From positions 2,301,501 through 2,365,500 of the forward strand of contig NC_091673.1 in assembly GCF_042453785.1 (NCBI RefSeq): a stretch of 64,000 bases of DNA. Reading direction: 5' to 3'. The position numbers and the translations under genes were made by a program. The stretch comes from Malus domestica. Taxonomy: Eukaryota; Streptophyta; Magnoliopsida; Rosales; Rosaceae. Shown piece after piece: positions 11,401 to 21,054 of this stretch (within the stretch, counting starts at the first letter, position 1; each line of letters begins with the position of its first letter). The notes beneath the pieces are model-generated. The model did no database searches, had not been told where the DNA came from, and saw nothing but the letters and a program-made list of their open reading frames with translations.

Positions 11401-11752
11401 ATTTTTTTTTTAAATAATCGTGGGTGTTCGGTGGGAAGGAAAAGGTTGTGAAGCTGCTGCTGACTCGCATGAATTCAAGGTTCAATTTTTTAATCGGAAG
11501 ATTAAGGATTTGGGGGTGTTTGATTTGATTAATGGGTCTTACAGTTCATACCTCGTCACCAAAACGCGTTGCGCCACCGCCTTGATTTATTTATTGCGTG
11601 ATTTCTTTCTTCTGGTGTTGTCGTAGTCGTCGGCGTTGCTTATTACTGTCGCAATCGGATCTGCTTTGGTTTCTCAGTCAGACATTCTCTTTCCTGTCGC
11701 TTGGAATCTTTGTTCATCTGTTTGGTTGCCGAGAAATTACGAACAAGAAAAG

Positions 11753-11998
11753 GTGAGAAAAAATGTAGAATAAAACGTAAATTTCAGTTCTTTGTCTTCT
11801 GGGTTAGCTGAATACATGCTTATTAGTGACGTTTTACTTCTGTTTTGTATGATTTCGGTTGCCAAATGATGGAATATCCAAGATGTAACCTTTCCCGTTT
11901 TGTTTTACTTACATATGTCGGCAAGTGAGACAGCATATGGTTGTTGATATAACCAATCTGTTGACGTTGTTCTTTGTTTTGTCTTATGATAAATGCAG
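11753..11998 (+). other. Probable intron in the PP2C 5' UTR
   Basis: AAAAG|GTGAGAAA at 11752-11753 and TAAATGCAG| at 11998 form a plausible donor and acceptor pair in the leader, 210 bases before the ATG. The intervening sequence is T-rich. Leader introns are common in this gene class. The exact transcription start is not visible. Confidence 0.45.
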
Positions 11999-12207
11999 AT
12001 CAGTTGTTGATTGTGAAAGATTCGATCTTTCGTTGTTAGGATTGGACTTTGTGCTATTTGTGCAAAGAAGTTCGTGGGTTTTGAGGTCATTGATTACGAA
12101 AAATTGTAGGATCTTTGTGGTGTTTTGCATTAGTATGCTATTGAGGAAAAAAGAGTTAGATAGTTTGAAGGTCTTGGGCCTCCGGCAAACACAGCGGTGA
12201 GGTAGTT

Positions 12208-14642
12208 ATGGCGTCCGGAGATAGGCGTCAGCATCATAATATGGTGCCTCTGGCTGCATTGATCAGCAGAGAGCTGAAGAGTGAGAAGATGGAGAAGCCA
12301 ACTGTCAGATATGGGCATGCAGCTCAATCCAGGAAAGGGGAGGATTATTTCCTGATCAAGACTGATGGTCAGCGAGTACCCGGGAATTCTTCATCAGCAT
12401 TCACCGCATTTGCGGTAAGCCCAAGTCTCTTATATTTGCTAGATTATAGAGCCAGAGCTTGGCAACTTAGCTCTGGTATGTTGTTGTACCATGGTGAATG
12501 TCCCAAAAGTTGAATACTACATATCAGTGCTCACCTCTATGCTCTAATCATTTAGTTCCTTAGTCCCCTGTCTTGTTCACTGTAAATTTTTGATCCGGAC
12601 TATATTAGTTTGTTCCCTTCCAACATAGGCAGTGAACGAGATATTTTTCGAAAATTTCATGTACTATTGGTTTTAGATTATGGAATGAATCCGTGTGCTC
12701 AAACCAATTTCCTTTAGCTATCAAATATGCTGCAAATCAGGTATAATAGTCACTGTTCTTTTACTGATTGTCAGATCTTTGATGGGCACAATGGAAATGC
12801 TGCAGCAGTATATACAAGGGAGAATTTGTTAAAGCATGTGTTGGGTGCTATTCCCCGTGGGCTAGGAAGGGAGGAGTGGCTCCAAGCTTTACCTCGAGCC
12901 TTGGTTGCTGGGTTTGTGAAGACTGACAAGGATTTCCAGAGCAGAGGTGTGGAATTTGCAACTTGCTTAGTCTTTTTGTTCTTCTTTCTGTTTTTTCCTC
13001 ATATTTTTCAGCACATACGTACTAATTCTTTCTACTCTTATTATTGTCGCCAGGTGAAACTTCTGGAACAACAGCTACCTTTGTAATAGTTGATGGATGG
13101 ACCGTGACAGTTGCATCAGTAGGAGACTCCCGTTGTATCTTAGATACTCAGGGTGGTGCCGTTTCCACCTTAACTGTTGATCACAGACTTGAAGAAAATG
13201 TAGAGGAGTATGTATCTACTGAAATCTAATAACATTCCTCTATTTTTACTGTTCCCTGGATTTGCTAATTGAATATCTGATTTGTAATTGTAGGAGGGAG
13301 CGTGTTGCTGCAAGTGGTGGGGAAGTTGGGAGGTTGAGCATTGTTGGTGGTGCAGAGGTGAGTGCTTTTAGATCTTTTTTTCCCTGACGAAAAAAAAGAA
13401 AGGGATACTTCTGTGGCTATGTTTTAATTAAAATATGGTTTTCATTGTGTAATATGTGTTGCTTGACATTTACAGATTGGTCCCCTCCGTTGTTGGCCAG
13501 GGGGGTTATGCCTTTCTAGGTCAATTGGAGACATGGATGTTGGGGAGTTTATAGTTCCAATACCATATGTGAAACAAGTCAAGGTATCTTCCTCTGCGTG
13601 GAAATTAAATTTTTAACTTGGTTTTATTAAATTCAATGCCAAGTATTGTTTAGCCTGAAAGCTAACATTCTTATATTGTTTTAAAAGCTATCAAATGCCG
13701 GTGGGAGGCTTATAATTGCTTCGGATGGCATCTGGGATGCTATATCTTCCGAAATGGCAGCACAGTCTTGCCGTGGGTTGCCAGCTGAACTAGCTGCCAG
13801 ACAAGTTGTGAAGGTTGTTTGAACTACTTGGCCTTTTTCTTGCAATATGCATGTATAATCTCAAAGGCTGGAACTCTTTCTTATTGATGATGGATTGTGT
13901 TGTAGGAGGCATTAAGGTCAAGGGGTCTAAAGGATGATACAACCTGCATAGTTGTTGACATAATCCCTCCTGATACTACGGTAGAGCCTTCACCTCCGCC
14001 AAAAAAGATTAACAAGTTTAGGACCCTGTTTTTCAGAAAGAAATCGTGTGCTTCTGCTAATAAACTATCCAAGAAGCTATCGGCTGTGGGTATTGTGGAG
14101 GAGTTATTTGAAGAAGGGTCTGCTATGCTTGCTGAAAGGTAGTTGATTCTCTCTTCACTCAAGTTAGTTGATTCGATGCAAAGTTTCTTGAAGAGTTTCA
14201 CTCCGGTTGTCTACTAAAATTGGAAAAGAAAATTTTCAACGATGTCATTAATTTTAGTCTTGTATAGCATATCGAAGTGGAGTTTCATATATAGGTATCA
14301 TAAACCTTATTGTTGAGTTGCAAGTTCAAATTGCGGGTTGGCTTCTTGTGAAATGTGGTATTTTGGTATCGTTTATTTGGTGTTGCACCTGGGAATGATT
14401 ATCAATGTCAAATGTGTTGCAGGTTGGGCAGCGATGAGTGCACACCACAATCAACATCTGGGCTGTTCATGTGTGCTGTATGCCAAGTTGACCTTGCACC
14501 GAGCGAGGGCATATCGGTTCACGCGGGTTCTATCTTCTCAACCAGTTCAAAGCCTTGGCAAGGGCCGTTCCTCTGTTCTGATTGTCGTAACAAGAAGGAT
14601 GCCATGGAAGGAAAACGCCCTAGCGGAGTCAGAGTAGCATAG
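12208..14642 (+). CDS. PP2C15: Protein phosphatase 2C (PP2C15/PP2C12-like), 8 coding exons, 427 aa
   Basis: A Mg/Mn-dependent serine/threonine phosphatase of the PPM family. Coding exons: 12208-12414, 12775-12946, 13054-13207, 13294-13357, 13476-13583, 13688-13813, 13906-14138, 14423-14642. All borders are GT-AG and phases give 427 codons plus stop, close to the Arabidopsis relatives. Metal-binding motifs are present: IFDGHNG (residues 70-76), VGDSRCIL in exon 3, LSRSIGDMD in exon 5, and ASDGIWDAI (about residue 246) in exon 6, with LKDDTTCIVVDI in exon 7. Exon 8 adds a cysteine-rich tail (CxxC pairs, MCAVCQVDL and CSDCRNKKD) typical of this plant subgroup. The ATG at 12208 follows an in-frame stop. 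The gene is intact. A partial copy of exons 5-8 lies at 41109-42275. The symbol rests on remembered similarity and on the neighbouring At1g68400-like kinase. Confidence 0.92.
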
Positions 14643-15180
14643 GTAGCTTGTGCATTGTTTCGCCACCATTCTTTTAACCCTTTAGTCCCTTTGTTTGGTA
14701 ATCCGTCTTCGTAGGCCAGCCAATATTGTTTGAATCTTTACTTTAGTGATACATGAAATGTATATGTAAATTTGATAAGTAATTTGGAATGAGTTGTAGA
14801 AGTTGAGGAAGGTCTTGTGCAAGGAAACCTCTTTCGAGTCTATTTTGTCGGGGTATTGGGCAAAACAAAAGTGTGTCGAACTCGAATACAATAATCGTTA
14901 CTAAAAGTAAATTAACAAATGAACGGAAGTGATTTTCTGTTGATTTGTTCAATCCGAAGGCTAGAAAAACAGAGAAACACGAAGGCGCCCAGGAGGAGAA
15001 AGGAAAGTGCGAAAATCACTTCTATATTGTATAACTGAATTTTCCAAGTTAGGTCTTGATTCTATATTGTATGGGAGACTTTGAATCAATAATATATGCT
15101 GTGAAGAAATAATACAAGTAGGTTATCCAAAAGCCTTGAGTTGCTATTGCTATTGTATTGTATTGTTAACACACAACAGA
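14643..15180 (+). other. PP2C 3' region, duplicated at 42276-42782
   Basis: 3' UTR and downstream DNA of the PP2C gene. The same sequence follows the partial PP2C copy at 42276-42782, minus about 35 bases near 14990-15020. No gene is seen here. Confidence 0.6.
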
Positions 15181-15640
15181 ATGGCTCTGTTTCTTTTCTC
15201 TGTTGTCGCTCAACCTTCAAAAGCAGGACACATCCTCCTGAATGCGGATTGTTCACTGTTGATTGTTCAGACCAGCTTCGTTCGAGGATCCAACTGAAAG
15301 AGGGAGGATACTGGCATGAATTCGAAGGCCCTCTATGATCTTCGATTTTTATCAAAAACACGGCTACAGGAGCACTATGGATGAAATTCCTGCAAGGATG
15401 AAGTTTTCGACGACTTGAACTGGATGAAGAAATTCATTTTCAGAGTGTTAGGGACGAAGAAGACAAAGTAAGAGCGAGGAAGATGATCTTAGAGAGCTTG
15501 TGGTGCATATAAACTGATCCTTCAAACCAGCCAGCGATGAAAGAAGTATAGATATGTTGGAAGGGAGTATTGATTCATTGCAGAAACCATCCAAGCCTCA
15601 CTTGTCTTCTCCTCCAAAGATCATACGGTTTTAGGCTTTT
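15181..15640 (+). pseudogene. LRK10-like receptor kinase pseudogene A (ectodomain start joined to kinase end)
   Basis: It starts with an ATG and signal-peptide-like MALFLFSVV at 15181. It then matches the first extracellular exon of LRK-1 (CGLFTVDCSDQ, QLKEGGYWHEFEGPL). At about 15413-15418 it switches to the end of the kinase exon: ELDEE-like, EEDKVRARKMILESLWCI, then PSNQPAMKEV and MLEGSIDSL up to 15640. All of the rest, from the remaining ectodomain through the membrane segment and most of the kinase, is missing. The switch occurs at CTTGA, a string present at both parental positions. Stops and frame changes are present. It cannot encode a receptor. Confidence 0.85.
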
Positions 15641-15859
15641 AGCACCCAAAAAAAAGAAGAAAAAAAAAAGCAGAGGGTTTGATTTATCCCCCAAAAAAAC
15701 CATCTACATTCTGCAGTCCACTCAGGAACAAGCAAAGAAACAAGACTTGGCAAGCAAGCAATTAACAGAATCACAGGGATGACAATGAAGCTATGATCAG
15801 TTTTATCATGTCATGTGAGCATATATTTCATTTTATAACAAGATCATTGGGGCCTATCG

Positions 15860-15985
15860 CAAATTCATGTCCAATCCAACCGTATCTTAAATTTAATGTT
15901 GAAGCCTCGTTCGGTATGGAGGATAAGATTGGAACGGATAATTCTCTAATTTCAAGGAACTATTAGGACAAAAATGAAAAAATTA
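15860..15985 (+). repeat. Receptor-cluster flank repeat (copy near 15.9 kb)
   Basis: The stretch ATGTCCAATCCAA...AAATTTAAT...TTGAAGCC...GGATAAGATTGG...CTAATTTCAAGG also occurs near 17570-17660, 43470-43560, 45430-45530 and 54757-54850. It marks the 5' or 3' flank of receptor-kinase copies and helps trace their duplications. Confidence 0.65.
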
Positions 15986-15991
15986 TGTCCA

Positions 15992-16142
15992 ACGATGCGA
16001 AGGTTACCGTGTCAAGATAAGTCATGCCAAGCACGCAAAACGTCAGCAAAATGCGTGCCATGACATGTCATCGCATGCCAACAATGATGTTTTGGCGCGC
16101 CACGATGCGAGGGTTAGCGTGTCAAGACAAGTCATGGCATGC
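15992..16142. repeat. Short direct repeat pair
   Basis: ACGATGCGAAGGTTACCGTG with GTCAAGATAAGTCATGCC near 15993-16032 recurs as ACGATGCGAGGGTTAGCGTG with GTCAAGACAAGTCATGGC near 16100-16138. The first also aligns with 43595-43650. Confidence 0.55.
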
Positions 16143-16156
16143 ATCTTTTATTTCCA

Positions 16157-16380
16157 CAGCTTTTTACCGGTAAAAACACGTTCCATATCTGAGCTGAGTA
16201 TTTACACATGTTCTTACCGGTAAGAACACGTTCAATACTGGAGATGAATATTTACTTGTGTTTTTATCGGTAAGAACATATTCAATATCTGAGTTGAATA
16301 TTTACACAGCTTCTTACCGGTAAGAACACGTTCATTATCTAAGTTGAATATTTACGAAGGTTATTACTAGTAAGAATGCT
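16157..16380. repeat. Five-unit tandem array with palindromic cores
   Basis: Five units of about 50 bases, each centred on a palindrome. Cores are TTTTTACCGGTAAAAA (near 16161), TTCTTACCGGTAAGAA (near 16211), TTTTTATCGGTAAGAA (near 16261), TTCTTACCGGTAAGAA (near 16312) and a decayed TTATTACTAGTAAGAA (near 16361). Spacers follow ACACGTTCAATATCTGAGTT and GAATATTTAC. It has no coding capacity. Confidence 0.8.
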
Positions 16381-16796
16381 TCATTATTTCCTAGTTCTTT
16401 ACTTTTTTTTTAATTATTCCGAAATAGTAGGCAAAAGTGCGGAACCCTAGTGCCTTTTCTATTACTGTTCTTTCAAAACATTTATTTTCAAATTGGTTTT
16501 CTTTAGATTGTTTTCTAGTTGAATTTTTAAATTGTTTTTCTTAAATTCGTTTATATTATTTTAAGTCATAAAATTAATCTTTTTCAAACCTTGTTTTAAA
16601 TAGTTAATTAAGAATTAGTTTAAATACAAATTATTTATTCATTTTTTTATGGAGAATGAACTTGTTTAAGCCGTTTATACTGTAATTACCTTATTCTCTT
16701 AAAAGTATTTTTATCTTTACTTTTGCAGGTGGTAAAAATCCTATCAGTTATCCAAGTGCCTTGAGTTGCTATTGCTATTGTATTGTTGTTAACACA
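16381..16796. other. AT-rich spacer, nothing recognised
   Basis: T-rich sequence between the palindromic array and receptor pseudogene B. No gene or RNA seen. Confidence 0.35.
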
Positions 16797-17290
16797 CAAC
16801 AGAAGGGCTCTGTTTCTTTTCTCTGTTCTCGCTCACTCTGTGCCTCTGGCTCTTTACTCCGCCGAACAAGTAATGAGATGGCAATATCCGCTTCCCCTTC
16901 AAAAGCAGGACACATCCTCCTGAATGCGGATTGTTCACTGTTGATTATTCTGACCAACTTCATCCGAGTACCCAACTGAAAGAGGGAGGACACATGCATG
17001 AATTTGAAGGCCCTCTATCATCTTCGATTTTTATCATAAACACAGTTGCGGGAGCACTTTGGAAGAAATTCCTGCAACAATGAAGTTTTCGACAACTTGA
17101 ATTGGACGAAGAAATTGGTCTGCAGAGTGTTAGGAACGAAGAAGACAAAGTAAGAACGAGGAAGATATAAACTGATCCTTCAAACGGGCCAGCGATGAAA
17201 GAAGTGACAGATATTGGAAGGGCTTGTTGATTCGTTGCAGATACCACCCAACCCTTACTTTTATTCTCCTCCGAGATCTCTCGCATATTC
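16797..17290 (+). pseudogene. LRK10-like receptor kinase pseudogene B
   Basis: Same architecture as pseudogene A but with more of the signal peptide and the first part of the ectodomain. The start codon is changed (AAGGGCTCTG where copy A has ATGGCTCTG). It keeps GNISFPF-like and HILLNADCSL segments. The jump into the kinase end occurs at the same CTTGA (17096-17100), followed by a further small loss near 17163. It ends with the LEGLVDSLQIPPNPYF-like tail of the kinase exon. Confidence 0.82.
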
Positions 17291-18052
17291 TTCTACCATG
17301 CTGGTATCAATAAAGTAAAAACTAGAAACCTTGTGTTTTACTTGAACAAATTATGAGCAGCTCTATATTATGCATTTCATTTTTCTTTTTTTCTTTATTA
17401 GGAGCAAGAAAGATCAGACGATTTTAGCACCAAAAAGGAAAGAGCAGAGGGTTTGATTTATCCCAAAAAAAAAAAAAAAAAAAAAACCATCTGCATATGA
17501 TTAGTTAATCATGACGTGTGAGCAAATATTTCATTTTATAACAAGATAGGACCTATTGCAAATTCATGTCCAAACCAATATTATCTTAAATTTAATATTG
17601 AAGTCTTGTTTGGTACGAAGGATAAGATTGGAATAGACAATTATCTAATTTCAAGGCACTATGGAGGATAAGATTGGAGTGGATAATTCTCTAATTTCAA
17701 ATGAGAGGATTAGGAGGGATGAGTTTTTTTCATACCTAATCATTTTCTATTCCGTTTTATGTAAAAAAAAAATATTATTTATACCTTCAGTATGCCTTGA
17801 TATTAGAAAATTATCCATTAAAATTCAATCCTAAGTACTAAACAAGCCAATCTCTAAAATGAAGACATTTTCTGCTCACATTATTGCTCATTTGGCCATT
17901 GACCAAGGAATGAAAAGTACGCAAATTTTGGTATTTGCCGTGTATCCCCGATATGTTTTATGACCGAGGAATGAAAAGTATGCAAATTTTCTACTCACAT
18001 TTTCTACTCACCTTCCAACATCTCAACATTATTACTGTACTGTAATTCGCTC
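17291..18052. other. Upstream flank of the LRK-1 locus
   Basis: No gene. Contains a poly-A run (17465-17486) and the receptor flank repeat also found at 15.9, 43.5, 45.4 and 54.8 kb. Near 17880-18010 the pattern GACCAAGGAATGAAAAGTACGC is shared with the LRK-2 and LRK-3 upstream regions, so this was once the promoter region of a type-B receptor gene. Confidence 0.55.

Positions 18053-18088
<36 letters not shown>
18053..18088 (+). repeat. (CT)n microsatellite in a receptor leader
   Basis: About 18 CT repeats immediately before the stump of the type-B first exon. Equivalent CT tracts precede LRK-2 (50641-50679) and, shorter, LRK-3 (55263-55280). Confidence 0.8.
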
Positions 18089-18089
<1 letters not shown>

Positions 18090-18098
18090 AAATTTACA

Positions 18099-18211
18099 AT
18101 GAATCAAAACCTCTGCATCTTCATTCTGATCTTCCTTCTCTCATCAGAAACCCCAGCATTTGCTGTGGACTCTTACTACCAAAACTGCAGCGTCCCCACA
18201 ACTTGTGGCAG
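18099..18211 (+). pseudogene. Stump of a type-B LRK first exon
   Basis: The first 113 bases of the LRK-2/LRK-3 style exon 1: MNQNLCIFILIFLLSSETPA followed by FAVDSYYQNCSVPTTCG. Identity with LRK-2 ends abruptly at about 18211 and unrelated sequence follows, with a stop soon after at 18269-18271. The leader, CT repeat and start codon are preserved, so it could still be transcribed. It is the remnant of the original extracellular exon of the LRK-1 locus (see findings). Confidence 0.85.
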
Positions 18212-18691
18212 ACCCGAAAGCGAGACGGGCCGGACACGAAAGACCAATCATGTTTCACGACGCTACGGGTGAACACTGAACAGTCGATCCTTTCCGTAAT
18301 GTGTGTGGTTCAGAGGAGTTTCGAGGATTTTTGAATAGTATCATCGTGACGAGAATGGTTGAAGAGTCAAGGGGTCAAAGTCTTTCTGGAGCTGGTCATT
18401 GGGGAAGTTGGGAAGGAAACTTCCCTAATAGGCCATGGAAGTCTTTAAGCCAACCAATCAAACAGTGTGTATCAATCAACTTTTTTACATGGTTAGTTTC
18501 CACAAGTCTTCCGTCTCCTAATTTCCAAGTCAACTGGCGTGTTAAACAGCCAATTTCCTTAATATATTGCAAACAAAGAATTCTGAACCTCTAAACAATT
18601 CAACACTCTTGTTCTGAAGAGGAGGAGTAGATTTTCTTATTGTTCTTCCTTTGCGGCGCTTTCTTCTTGTTGATCAGCTCGGAATCTTCGG
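18212..18691. other. Unrecognised DNA between the exon stump and LRK-1 exon 1
   Basis: This segment has no counterpart in the LRK-2 and LRK-3 units. A 97-codon frame (18301-18594) exists but shows no recognisable domain. The last 100 bases are presumably the promoter and leader of the type-A exon that begins at 18692. Confidence 0.4.
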
Positions 18692-21054
18692 ATGGCTCCG
18701 GTGGCTTTGTTTATTCTCGCCGTTCTTGCTCACCTTGTGGTTTTGCACTCTGCTGGATATCCAGAAGAACATTGTCAAGTCCACTTCTGCAGTAGCTCAG
18801 TAGGCAATATCAGCTTCCCCTTCAAAAGCACGGAAGATCCTCGTGAATGCGGAGTGTTCACAGTCAATTGTTCAGACCCCGAACGGCCAAAAATCCAATT
18901 GAAAGAGGGAGGATACTTGCATGAATTCCAAGGCTCTTTATTTTCACCTTCGATTTCTATCAATGACAGAGACCTTGCCGACCGCTTAGAAAAGGATCGC
19001 TGCGATGATGGAGTTTTGGACGACTTGAGTCTTCCTAGCGCTTCTCCAATCCTTGAAGTACCATTATTCACACACAATCTGACCCTTTTCAAATGCAACA
19101 AAAATTCTTACCTACAACGTAATTATGGCTGCAGAAATGTTAACCATACTTATTATACCGCTTCATTTAGCAGTAGTTTACCTAACCCCCTGCCGCCAGG
19201 GTGTGCAACCATTCAGGTCCCCATGCGTCCGTTTCATCCCAACAAGTTCTCTTCATTGACTGCTGAATTTAACCTGTCAACACCAGAATGTTTTCAATGT
19301 ATTGAAAGCAAAGGTGAATGCCGGGTTGAAGAGGGAGAATTTAAATGCGCCAAAGGTATATACATTTACATGACCTTTCTTTCTTTATCTGACGTGCGAT
19401 AATCCGATTCCTTTCTTCAAAGGATATAACTCTTAGAAACAGGAAACATTTTATCGAAACACACAAGTATTAAATGATTGTTATGCATGCATTAACCTCC
19501 TTTTTTTTAAGGGCGGCTGCTGGCTGGAGGGTTGAATATAGCCACCTCTAATCAAATATTAACGAAGAAGATGGTCCGTGAAGTCAATCTGAACCTCTAC
19601 ATCATCACGATTTAACGTGAAAAATATCCTTCATGATTATTTGTGATAAAAACTATTTGAAACTTAGTCACATAATCTTATTGGTAGTGTGTGTAATTCT
19701 GTATTAATCTAGTTGTCCTAACCAAAATTTTAAATTTGGTTTTTGATTATGATATGAGATAATGATCATTGTGCAGGACCTGGAACTGGAAACTTAGTCG
19801 CTAAATTCGCAATAGGTAATTATAACTTGCTTAGATTAGTTTTTCTAAGTTTATGTGTTGTAATAAGGTTTATAGCATGTCCGCAATGGCTACCATTCGA
19901 TCGAATAAATCATCGTATTCACCGTATATTCATCAGGTGCAGTTGCTGGTCTCATAATTCTAATCGTTATTGCTTGCTGCTTAAGAAGAAAGTTGTCATC
20001 ATACAGATTGCTTTTCTTTTGGAAGAAGCAAAACCAAAATCGTCAAATTGTAGAGGCCTTTCTAAGGAGCTACGGGCCGCTTCAAGTCCGAAGGTATAGC
20101 TATTTGGAGGTCAAGAACATGACCAACTCCTTCAAAGAAAAATTAGGACGTGGAGGCTATGGTGCTGTTTACAAAGGAAAGTTAAAGGACGGCTGTCTTT
20201 TAGCAGTGAAGGTCTTGACCAAACTAACGGGAGATGGAGAAGAATTTATGAATGAAGTGGCAGCCATTAGTAGAACTTCCCATGTCAACGTCGTCTCCTT
20301 GTTAGGCTTTTGTTTTGAGGGTTCCAAAAGAGCTCTCATCTATGAATTCATGCCTAATGGATCCCTAGAGAAATTCATATTTGATTCAAATACTCCCAAT
20401 ATAGGTCATGATCACTTGGGATGGGAAGCATTGGATCAAATTTCACTTGGCGTTGCTCGAGGCTTGGAGTATTTACATCGTGGTTGCAACACAAGAATTT
20501 TGCATTTCGACATCAAGCCTCACAACATTCTTCTCGATGAAAACTTCGTGCCAAAAATCTCAGATTTTGGCCTTGCCAAAATATGCAACAAGAAAGAGAG
20601 TATTGTCTCGATGTTGGGCGCTAGAGGTACAGCAGGTTACATTGCTCCAGAAGTATTTTCTAGAAACTTTGGAAAGGTCTCACACAAGTCGGATGTGTAC
20701 AGCTATGGAATGATGCTTTCGAATATGGTTGGGGGAAGTAGGAACACGGACGATGAAGCTGAAAATACAAGTGAAATATATTTTCCACATTGGATTTACC
20801 AACGTCTTGAATTGGACGAAGAGCTTGGTATGCAGAGTATTACGAATGAGGAAGACGAAGCAAGAGCAAGGAAGATGATGATAGTGAGCTTGTGGTGCAT
20901 ACAAACTGATCCTTCAAACCGGCCAGCGATGAAGGAAGTGATAGATATGTTGGAAGGGAGTGTTGATTCGTTGCAGATACCTCCCAAACCTTACTTGTCT
21001 TATCCTCCAAAATCCCCAGTAGATTCTTCTACAGCATTGGTATCAATGAAGTAG
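18692..21054 (+). CDS. LRK-1: LRK10-like receptor kinase, type-A ectodomain, 606 aa
   Basis: A plasma-membrane receptor-like serine/threonine kinase of the LRK10L (rust-resistance kinase Lr10-like) class. Exons: 18692-19355, 19777-19815 and 19937-21054, all GT-AG. The signal peptide covers about residues 1-26. A wall-associated GUB_WAK-type ectodomain follows (FCSSSVGNISFPF near residue 35; cysteine-rich end ECFQCIESKGEC). Next come a GPGTGN hinge, a membrane helix starting near residue 235 (AVAGLIILIVIACC) and the kinase. Kinase landmarks: GRGGYG at 305-310, lysine about 326, HFDIKPHN with catalytic D about 426, DFG at 444-446, GTAGYIAPE. HFD in place of HRD makes it a non-RD kinase, often linked to immune signalling. 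The ligand is unknown. Its first exon differs from LRK-2 and LRK-3 while exons 2-3 are nearly identical to theirs. Confidence 0.88.

Noticed and set aside
20408-20713. 101-codon frame inside the LRK-1 kinase exon (also in LRK-2 and LRK-3)
   Set aside because: An alternate frame of the conserved kinase exon; conserved only because the exon is.
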